A stretch of 5,577 nucleotides of DNA from the NCBI GenBank assembly GCA_017444325.1, contig JAFSWV010000152.1:1-5577 (forward strand). Reading direction: 5' to 3'. This DNA is from a bacterium (GTDB lineage: Bacteria; Auribacterota; UBA3054). This document shows, piece by piece, positions 1 through 5,121 of the stretch. Every line of letters starts with the position of its first letter. Position 1 is the first letter of the stretch. Both the position numbers and the translations under genes were made by a program. Under the pieces are notes generated by a model. That model was not told where the DNA came from and made no database searches. It saw only the letters and a program-made list of their open reading frames with translations.

Positions 1-299
1 ACGTCGTCCATCGGCGTCCTGCCGTCCTGGGCGCTGACTAAAAAGAGAATGAGGTCCGCTTCGGAAACGGCGATGTCTGTCTGGCGCGTAATGTGCTTTT
101 CCAGGGCGTCAGGGTCGGTGACAAGGCCGCCTGTGTCTATCAGGCGGAAAGAGATGCCGTCGTGCGTGACAGTGGCGTAGAGGCGGTCTCTGGTAACGCC
201 GCTCGTCTCCTCAACGATCGCGAGCCTTTTTCCGGAAAGGCGGTTGAAGAGAATGGATTTCCCGACGTTGGGGCGTCCGACGAGCGCTACTGTCAGCAT
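1..299 (-). CDS. der: Ribosome-assembly GTPase Der (EngA), N-terminal part, cut by window start
   Basis: Der is a double-domain GTPase that acts in maturation of the 50S ribosomal subunit in the cytoplasm. Only the first 99 codons are present; the reading frame runs open off the window edge. The visible part is most of the first G domain: G1 P-loop GRPNVGKS at residues 8-15, the G2 threonine in GVTRDR (Thr36), and G3 DTGG at 55-58, followed by VSAQDGRTPMD near the edge, where other Der proteins have a similar segment. Two positions differ from the form I know best: GKS is followed by Ile16 rather than Thr, and Ser33 replaces Pro in the ETPG-like segment. Neither is a nucleotide-contacting core residue, so the domain should still be functional. 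The ATG lies 4 bases after the gltX stop, with a weak GAAG about 9 bases upstream, so translation is probably coupled to gltX. The N-terminal motifs fit Der better than Era or other Era-like GTPases; the second G domain would confirm it. Confidence 0.93.
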   Translation of the reverse strand, partial: MLTVALVGRPNVGKSILFNRLSGKRLAIVEETSGVTRDRLYATVTHDGISFRLIDTGGLVTDPDALEKHITRQTDIAVSEADLILFLVSAQDGRTPMDD

Positions 300-303
300 A
301 AAA

Positions 304-1767
304 TTACGCTTCGATGGAAGTTAAATTCTCAATGGCGTAGTCCACTCTCTTCAAGACTTTCTCCTTGCCGAGGGCGAAGAGTGTCTCGAACATTCCGGGA
401 CTGCAGGAGCGGCCGGTCACGGCGACGCGCAAAGGCTGCAAAACTTTCTTGGGCGAAAGCTCTTTTTCCGCCATGAAGGCGTGGATGGCCGCGTCTAAGG
501 ATTCGACGGTGAAGTCGCTGCTTTCAAGCACCGGGCGCAAAGCTGTAAGATTTTTCTTGACGCCTTCCTTTTTCAGGATCTTCCTGACGTCCGCTTCGTT
601 GTAATCAACTTCGTCCTTTAGGAAGTAGGAGATCATATCGACAACGTCCGTAAGCAAAACCAATCTGGGCTGCAGCAGGCTCATAATGTAGTGCAGGGAA
701 CTCTTATCCTGATCTTCCTTGACAAGCCCGGCGGCGACAAGATATGGCCAGCAGCGTTCGGTGAGATCCTCCACCGTGAGTTTCCTGATGTATTCGCCGT
801 TCATCCAGTTCAGTTTCTCAACGTGGAACTGGGCGCCGGCTTTGTTGATGTGCTCTAAACTGAAGGCCTTTATCATCTCGTCCACGGAAACGATCTCCTG
901 ATCCTCGGAATAAGCCCAGCCTAAGAGCGCCAGGAAGTTCACGAGAGCCTCGGGCAGATAGCCTTTTTCCTTGTACTGGAAGACCGAGACGTCGCCGTCT
1001 CTTTTGGAGAGCTTTCCGCCGCCGCCCGGCTTAAGGATGACCGGCAGATGCGCGAAGGTGGGGGGAGTCCAGCCGAAAGCATTGTAGAGGCAGATGTGTT
1101 TCGGCGTCGAAGAGATCCATTCGTCGCCGCGCATGACGTGCGTGATGCCCATTAAGTGGTCGTCCACGATGTTGGCCAAATGGTAGGTCGGATATCCGTC
1201 CGCCTTAAGGATGATGAAGTCGGTCTGCTGGTCGTTCTGGTAGGTCACTTCGCCGCGTATGGCGTCAATAAAGGAAGTAGTTCCTTCCTTCGGCATTTTG
1301 AAGCGCACGGTCGGGATGCGGCCTTCCAATTCGTATTTTTCGATCTGCTCTTTCGTGAGCCTGGAGCAGCGTCCGTCGTAGCCTTGGACGGAAAGGCCTT
1401 TCTCCTTGGCTTCCTCCCGCTGGGCAGCGAGCTCTTCCTCGCTGCAGTAGCACTTGTAGGCGTGCCCTTTCTCTAGGAGCTCATCGACGTATTTCTTGTA
1501 GATATCCAGCCTTTCGGACTGGAAGTAAGGGCCGCATTCGCCGCCTTTCATGACGCCTTCGTCCCATTCCAGGCCGAGCCACTGCAAACTTTTCGTTATG
1601 TCCTCCAGGGCGTCCTGCTGGAAGCGCGCCCTGTCGGTGTCTTCGATCCTTAAAAGAAAATCGCCGCCCGTCCTGTGGGCGAACAGATAATTGAAAAGCG
1701 CCGTGCGGGCGCCTCCAAGATGTAACATGCCAGTGGGACTGGGCGCGAAACGCACTCGGGATTTCAT
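304..1767 (-). CDS. gltX: Glutamyl-tRNA synthetase
   Basis: This cytoplasmic class I aminoacyl-tRNA synthetase joins glutamate to tRNA-Glu using ATP. At 487 residues it has the usual full length. The ATP-binding HIGH signature appears as HLGG (residues 16-19) in PSPTGMLHLGGARTALFNY, and the KMSKS signature as KLSKR (252-256). HVMRGDEW (210-217) is a conserved GluRS active-site segment. A CxC pair (Cys106, Cys108) with Tyr130 and Cys134 matches the zinc-binding insertion of many bacterial GluRS. The C-terminal part has the family's TGRxxSPG and LGKEKVLKR segments in the anticodon-binding region. The ATG directly abuts the argC TAA with no spacer, and a GGAAGG inside the argC end lies 10 bases upstream, so the Shine-Dalgarno site is within the preceding gene. 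Whether it is discriminating (Glu only) or also charges tRNA-Gln cannot be told here; no gatCAB genes are visible. Confidence 0.97.
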   Translation of the reverse strand: MKSRVRFAPSPTGMLHLGGARTALFNYLFAHRTGGDFLLRIEDTDRARFQQDALEDITKSLQWLGLEWDEGVMKGGECGPYFQSERLDIYKKYVDELLEKGHAYKCYCSEEELAAQREEAKEKGLSVQGYDGRCSRLTKEQIEKYELEGRIPTVRFKMPKEGTTSFIDAIRGEVTYQNDQQTDFIILKADGYPTYHLANIVDDHLMGITHVMRGDEWISSTPKHICLYNAFGWTPPTFAHLPVILKPGGGGKLSKRDGDVSVFQYKEKGYLPEALVNFLALLGWAYSEDQEIVSVDEMIKAFSLEHINKAGAQFHVEKLNWMNGEYIRKLTVEDLTERCWPYLVAAGLVKEDQDKSSLHYIMSLLQPRLVLLTDVVDMISYFLKDEVDYNEADVRKILKKEGVKKNLTALRPVLESSDFTVESLDAAIHAFMAEKELSPKKVLQPLRVAVTGRSCSPGMFETLFALGKEKVLKRVDYAIENLTSIEA

Positions 1768-2790
1768 TTAGATAAGGCCTTCCGTTTCGGGGAAACCGAA
1801 CATGATGTTAAAATTCTGCAGCGCGGCGCCGGAAGCGCCTTTCACAAGATTGTCGAGGGCGCTCGTGATTATGACTCTCTTTTCGCCGGCGGTGAAAGAC
1901 ATGTCGCAGAAATTGCTGTTGACGATATGGCGTATTTCGACGGAGGTCCCTGATTTCCTGACGCGCATGAAAAACTCGTCCTTGTAGGCTTTGTCCCAGG
2001 ATGACTGAATGTCGGAAGGGGAGCGTCCGTCTTTTAATTTCACGTAGATGGTGGAGAGGATGCCTCTGATGATGGGGAGAAGATGAGGCGTAAAGGTCAC
2101 GTTCACGTTCGCGCCGGCAAACTTTGTGAGCTCCTGGTCTATTTCGGGAGTGTGCCGGTGGCTGAACATGCCGTAAGCTTTGAAAGATTCGGCCGATTCG
2201 CAATAGTGCACCTGGGGCGTGAGCTTCTTGCCGGCTCCGCTGATGCCGCTCTTGGAATCGATTATGATGTCGTCGGGTTCTATGACGCCGTCATGGAGAA
2301 GGGGAATGAGCGGTATCAGAGCGCTCGTCACGTAGCAGCCGGGGACGGCCACCACGGGCGCGTTCCTTATTTCGTCCCTGTACCATTCGCAGAGACCGTA
2401 GACCGCTTTCTTAAGATTCTCCTTATCGCAGTGCGCGACTTTGTACCACTTTTCATACACCTCTGTGTCGCGCAGCCTGTAATCGGCGGAAAAATCGATG
2501 ACTCTGACGCCACGGGCCAAAAATTCCTTGGCGATGGGCGCCGAGGCTCCGTGGGGCAGAGCCAGAAATACCGCGTCCAGGTCCTGGGAATAGAGAGTTT
2601 CCACTCCCAGGACCGGCAGTTCGCATAAAGTTTTGAATTCCGGGAAAAGGTCGGGCATGGCGCAGTCCTCGGAACTTGGCCCGTGGGCCAATCCGACGAC
2701 TTCCACTCCCTGATGGCGCAAAAGCCTCAGCAACAGTTCCCGACCGGTATAGCCGGAGGCGCCGCAGATAGCGGCTCTAATCTTTTTCAT
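1768..2790 (-). CDS. argC: N-acetyl-gamma-glutamyl-phosphate reductase
   Basis: ArgC carries out the third step of arginine synthesis: NADPH-dependent reduction of N-acetylglutamyl-5-phosphate to N-acetylglutamate-5-semialdehyde, in the cytoplasm. The 340-residue length fits the longer (type 1) ArgC class. The N-terminal Rossmann motif is GASGYTGRELL (residues 10-20). The catalytic cysteine is Cys152 in VPGCYVTS, and the conserved HRHTPEI (211-217) supplies the active-site histidine region. The C-terminal DNLVKGASGAALQN (313-326) is a family hallmark. No other arginine gene is adjacent; instead it lies between an HU-type gene and gltX. The start ATG has no clear Shine-Dalgarno site in the 28-base gap after the HU stop, so it may rely on translational coupling. 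No ARG-box-like operator was recognised. Confidence 0.97.
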   Translation of the reverse strand: MKKIRAAICGASGYTGRELLLRLLRHQGVEVVGLAHGPSSEDCAMPDLFPEFKTLCELPVLGVETLYSQDLDAVFLALPHGASAPIAKEFLARGVRVIDFSADYRLRDTEVYEKWYKVAHCDKENLKKAVYGLCEWYRDEIRNAPVVAVPGCYVTSALIPLIPLLHDGVIEPDDIIIDSKSGISGAGKKLTPQVHYCESAESFKAYGMFSHRHTPEIDQELTKFAGANVNVTFTPHLLPIIRGILSTIYVKLKDGRSPSDIQSSWDKAYKDEFFMRVRKSGTSVEIRHIVNSNFCDMSFTAGEKRVIITSALDNLVKGASGAALQNFNIMFGFPETEGLI

Positions 2791-2818
2791 TTATTGAACC
2801 GAAGCGGTGGGATCTATA

Positions 2819-3109
2819 TTACTTCTTGACCTGCTTTTTCAAAATGACGCTGGCTTTGAAGACGGCGACTTTGGAGGCAGGGATCTGAATGGCTTTCTGG
2901 GGAGAGTTGGGGTTGCGGCCGACTCTGGGACGTCTCTCTTTGACGGAGAAGACGCCGAAACGGCGCAGCTCAAGGCGGTTGCCTTCTTCCAGGTAATCGC
3001 AGATGGAGTCAAAGGTCTGCTGGATGACGGCTCTGACGACATCTTTGGGCTGGTTGGTCTTCTCTGACACTTTCGTGATCAGATTTTCTTTGGTGATGGT
3101 GTTTTTCAT
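2819..3109 (-). CDS. HU/IHF-family DNA-binding protein
   Basis: This is a small basic nucleoid protein of 96 residues that binds and bends DNA as a dimer. The helical N-terminal half (residues about 5-45, ITKENLITKVSEKT onward) forms the dimer body. ELRRFGVF (47-54) leads into the beta-arm, which carries the minor-groove tip motif GRNP (64-67) with Pro67 at the intercalating position, then IPASKVAVFKAS (76-87). The Lys-rich end VKK is a short extension of the usual ~90 residues. Ser87 stands where HU/IHF usually has Gly. I chose the ATG at 3109 because AGGAG lies 6 bases upstream; an in-frame ATG at 3178 would add 23 residues unlike the family. HU and IHF subfamilies cannot be separated here, so no symbol is given. 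It heads the HU-argC-gltX-der cluster and has its own strong promoter. Confidence 0.95.
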   Translation of the reverse strand: MKNTITKENLITKVSEKTNQPKDVVRAVIQQTFDSICDYLEEGNRLELRRFGVFSVKERRPRVGRNPNSPQKAIQIPASKVAVFKASVILKKQVKK

Positions 3110-3120
3110 TTTGATCTCCT
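3110..3120 (-). promoter_or_regulatory. Shine-Dalgarno site for the HU-family gene
   Basis: On the minus strand AGGAG is followed by six bases (ATCAAA) and then the ATG. This is the strongest ribosome binding site in the window. It decides the HU start in favour of the 96-residue protein over a longer in-frame version. Confidence 0.9.
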
Positions 3121-3160
3121 TGTAACGGGTAAAACGATGGTATTGTAAAACGGTTAGCAC

Positions 3161-3180
3161 AAATGAATTTTCATTCATTT
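3161..3180 (-). promoter_or_regulatory. Predicted 5'-terminal mRNA hairpin with GAAA tetraloop
   Basis: The minus strand reads AAATGAAT, GAAA, ATTCATTT: a perfect 8-bp inverted repeat around a GNRA-type tetraloop. It begins 2-3 bases after the predicted transcription start of the HU mRNA, so it would lie at the extreme 5' end of that transcript. No T-tract follows, so it is not an intrinsic terminator. By analogy with known 5'-terminal stem-loops such as that of ompA, it could protect the message from decay. As DNA it could instead be an operator; the stem is AT-rich, so its stability is modest. Confidence 0.6.
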
Positions 3181-3188
3181 AATAGGGG

Positions 3189-3217
3189 ATTTTATCGAAA
3201 AAGCCCCTCATTGTCAA
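3189..3217 (-). promoter_or_regulatory. Sigma70-type promoter of the HU-argC-gltX-der cluster
   Basis: On the minus strand a perfect -35 box TTGACA (3217-3212) is separated by exactly 17 bases from the -10 box TAAAAT (3194-3189), which matches 5 of 6 consensus bases. Transcription is predicted to start at about 3182-3183, giving an HU leader of some 73 bases. The spacer contains GGGG followed by C and a T-tract, and CCCCT directly follows the -10 box, forming an inverted repeat around it. Confidence 0.85.
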
Positions 3218-3251
3218 CGATTACGGCCTCTTAGGTCGGCAAAAGGGAGAG

Positions 3252-3280
3252 CTTGGGGCCTTTTATGCTAAAATAATCTC
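3252..3280 (+). promoter_or_regulatory. Predicted extended -10 promoter of the TPR gene
   Basis: TGC followed by TAAAAT (TG at 3266-3267, hexamer 3269-3274) is an extended -10 element. I see no good -35 box at the expected distance, which is typical of extended -10 promoters. A +1 seven bases after the hexamer falls on position 3281, the A of the TPR start codon. The region upstream of the ATG also has no close Shine-Dalgarno site, consistent with a leaderless transcript. GGGG and a T-tract precede the -10, as in the other two promoters here. Confidence 0.6.
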
Positions 3281-4825
3281 ATGCGTAATTATTTTCTTCC
3301 AGTTTTGCTTTTCTCCGCGCTTGCTCTTTCGGCAAAGACGCAATTGCCTCCCGAACTTTCGGAAAACGTCTATTCCAATGTCCGGGAGTGCCTGGAATAC
3401 GCCCTTGTCAACGAGGAGTCGAAGATCTATGTCGAGGCGGTGAGGGGCTACACCGGAGCGCTTTCAAGCCTAACCCCTTTGGCGGCTTCCTTAGCCAAGC
3501 AGAAGGAGAAAACGACCGCCGAGAGGGAAAAGCTTGCCAAGCTGAACAAGCTTCTGAGTACCTGGCGCTACAAACTGGAAGAACTGGAAGCCCCGGCTCA
3601 GCTTGAGGCCTACGAGACTCTGCGAAGCGATTACAATTACCGCCTGCTCTACCTCAAAGAAGCTTTCAAGACATCTTCGCCGATCATTATCCAGACGAAC
3701 TTTTACAACTGCTTATCGGCCTACGGAAGAGTCTTGCGCCAGGGCGAAAAAGTGAGCTTGGAGCACAAGCTTCCCGACAGCATCGATCCTTATTGGGGCG
3801 AAGCGGCTAAAAAGCTTTCCCAGGTCATGGGTGAATTAGGTGAGGCTCATGGGTATCCCGAGCCCGCCTGCAAAGCTCTTTCCTTCCTTGCTTCCGACAC
3901 CAACCTCCAGCTCCAGGTGCAGTACATCGCAAGCTGCCTTAAGGGATCGGAGGGCGTTGACGCGGCGACTTTGGACGTCTGCTACTCCTCACTTCTGACC
4001 GAACTGCCGCTTTGCCTGACCTATTGGCAGGCCTGGGGAGACCTCAGGCTTAGGAGAGGGGACACCAACGGCGCCCTGAGAGTCTGGAAAAAGGCTTTGA
4101 CACGTTTCCCCAAGGATTTCGACTTCCGCTATCTCTTGGCCTACTATGCCCCCGAAACGGAGGAAGGCTCGAAAGAAGCGCTTGAGTATTTAGAGGATTG
4201 CCTGGAAATGACGAGCGGCAGCGCCGCCAGCAGGATATGCATGATGATGGCCAGGCGCTATGTTGCGCTGGGCGAACTGGGCGAAGCCTACGCCTCAAGC
4301 CAGGACGCCGCGAAACTGGCACGCCTCAGCAAGAGCCCGACTTCCGACAAGGAATACCGCGAAGCAAGGCTTTTCGCAGCCCGGCTTGCGATGCGCTGCG
4401 ACCTGCTCGACGCCGCGCTGGAGAACCTTGAGAAACTGACGATAAACGACATCTACGATGCGGAAGTTGCGGAGGACCTGGCCAAGGTCAGATACGCTCT
4501 GTTCATGAAAAAACCGGAGGATAAGGAGCTTCTGCAGGATGCTCTCAAAGCTTTCGACAAGCTTGGCTCCTTCCGTCCCGGCCAAAAGGGGATATGTGCC
4601 GCCAAGGCGGTCATGTATTATTCCGCCGGCAACATGAAGGAAGCGAAAACGCAGGCCATAAAGGAACTCTCGATCACCCCCGACGACGCCTCCTCGCTTA
4701 CGGTTCTTGGCTATGTTCTCCTTGGTGAAGGCAACAAGTCTGAGGCGAAAGCCAGTTTTGAAGCGGCCCTGAGGTCCGACCCGAATTACCAGAAAGCCCA
4801 GGAGGGCTTGCGGCTCTCCCAGTAG
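3281..4825 (+). CDS. Exported tetratricopeptide-repeat protein of unknown function
   Basis: I do not recognise a named family for this 514-residue protein. Residues 1-18 look like a Sec signal peptide: Arg2, a hydrophobic core LPVLLFSALAL, and likely cleavage after ALSA at Ala18. There is no lipobox cysteine, so it is probably soluble in the periplasm or outside. Residues about 70-105 are charged and helical, possibly coiled coil. From about 247 on, degenerate TPR-like helix pairs follow: 247-280 (YWQAWGDLRLRRGD...ALRVWKKAL), about 319-348, 363-388, and the two clearest at 440-467 and 472-505 (TVLGYVLLGEGNKSEAKASFEAAL, then DPNYQKAQ). About ten cysteines remain in the mature part. TPR arrays usually act as protein-binding scaffolds, but no partner is indicated. 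It is divergent from the HU operon and lies 48 bases before purS with no terminator between, so read-through into the pur genes is possible. ATG at 3281 is supported by the signal peptide beginning there. Confidence 0.85.
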   Translation: MRNYFLPVLLFSALALSAKTQLPPELSENVYSNVRECLEYALVNEESKIYVEAVRGYTGALSSLTPLAASLAKQKEKTTAEREKLAKLNKLLSTWRYKLEELEAPAQLEAYETLRSDYNYRLLYLKEAFKTSSPIIIQTNFYNCLSAYGRVLRQGEKVSLEHKLPDSIDPYWGEAAKKLSQVMGELGEAHGYPEPACKALSFLASDTNLQLQVQYIASCLKGSEGVDAATLDVCYSSLLTELPLCLTYWQAWGDLRLRRGDTNGALRVWKKALTRFPKDFDFRYLLAYYAPETEEGSKEALEYLEDCLEMTSGSAASRICMMMARRYVALGELGEAYASSQDAAKLARLSKSPTSDKEYREARLFAARLAMRCDLLDAALENLEKLTINDIYDAEVAEDLAKVRYALFMKKPEDKELLQDALKAFDKLGSFRPGQKGICAAKAVMYYSAGNMKEAKTQAIKELSITPDDASSLTVLGYVLLGEGNKSEAKASFEAALRSDPNYQKAQEGLRLSQ

Positions 4826-4873
4826 GGGTCATTTTTGCTATCATTAGTCATTAACCATCAAAAAAATACAACC
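4825..4873 (+). promoter_or_regulatory. Predicted extended -10 promoter and A-rich leader of purS
   Basis: TGC followed by TATCAT (TG at 4836-4837, hexamer 4839-4844, 5 of 6 consensus) forms an extended -10 element, with no recognisable -35. The predicted start near 4851 gives a leader of about 23 bases. That leader has an A-run (4860-4866) but no Shine-Dalgarno sequence. GGGG at 4825-4828 sits seven bases before the TG, exactly as in the TPR promoter. No purine riboswitch or PurR-type operator was seen, and 48 bases is too short for a riboswitch. Confidence 0.5.
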
Positions 4874-5116
4874 ATGAAAGCTAAGATCTACGTAACGCTT
4901 AAGCAAAGCGTTCTCGACCCGCAGGGAAAAACGGTGCAGAGAGCGCTGGAACAGATGAACTACAAGAACGTTGACTCCGTGCGCATCGGGCGCTTTTTGG
5001 AAGTTGAGCTCGCCTGCAACGACGAAGCGGCGGCCGCCGCCCAGATAGAAGAGATGAGCAAGAAGCTCTTTGTGAACCCGAATATTGAGCAGTTCCGCTA
5101 CGAACTGGAGAAATAA
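4874..5116 (+). CDS. purS: PurS subunit of formylglycinamidine ribonucleotide synthase
   Basis: PurS is the small bridging subunit of the PurLQS complex. The complex converts formylglycinamide ribonucleotide, glutamine and ATP to formylglycinamidine ribonucleotide in the fourth step of purine synthesis, and PurS helps link PurQ to PurL. The 80-residue length is typical. Family features are the N-terminal strand KIYVTLK, then VLDPQGKTVQRAL (residues 13-25), VRIGRFLEVEL (36-46), and KKLFVNPNIEQFRYEL (63-78). I chose ATG 4874 because the protein then begins exactly where PurS proteins do; an in-frame TTG at 4835 lies inside the promoter. The purQ start follows the stop after 5 bases, so the two are surely co-transcribed. 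Confidence 0.95.
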   Translation: MKAKIYVTLKQSVLDPQGKTVQRALEQMNYKNVDSVRIGRFLEVELACNDEAAAAAQIEEMSKKLFVNPNIEQFRYELEK

Positions 5117-5121
5117 GCTTT

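Noticed and set aside
93..476. 127-codon plus-strand open frame across the der-gltX junction
   Set aside because: It is opposite two real genes and its Arg/Ser-rich tail is typical of a shadow frame.
1156..1476. 106-codon plus-strand open frame antisense to gltX
   Set aside because: Opposite conserved GluRS sequence including the zinc motif, with no recognisable motif or ribosome binding site.
2083..2628. 181-codon plus-strand open frame antisense to argC
   Set aside because: It lies wholly opposite a well-conserved gene, has no family resemblance, and its composition follows the argC codons.
2791..2818. Possible terminator between the HU gene and argC (ACCG-AAG-CGGT)
   Set aside because: The stem has only 4 bp and is not followed by a T-run, so read-through into argC is expected.
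3184..3208. AGGGG...CCCCT as an intrinsic terminator
   Set aside because: The stem has 5 bp with a 15-base loop, no T-run follows on either strand, and it overlaps a strong promoter.
3225..3237. Short inverted repeat GGCCT-CTT-AGGTC between the two divergent promoters
   Set aside because: Five pairs including one G-T wobble is too weak to call an operator without comparative data.
4835..4873. TTG start giving PurS 13 extra residues
   Set aside because: The TTG lies inside the predicted extended -10, upstream of the predicted transcription start, and the extra residues do not fit the family.
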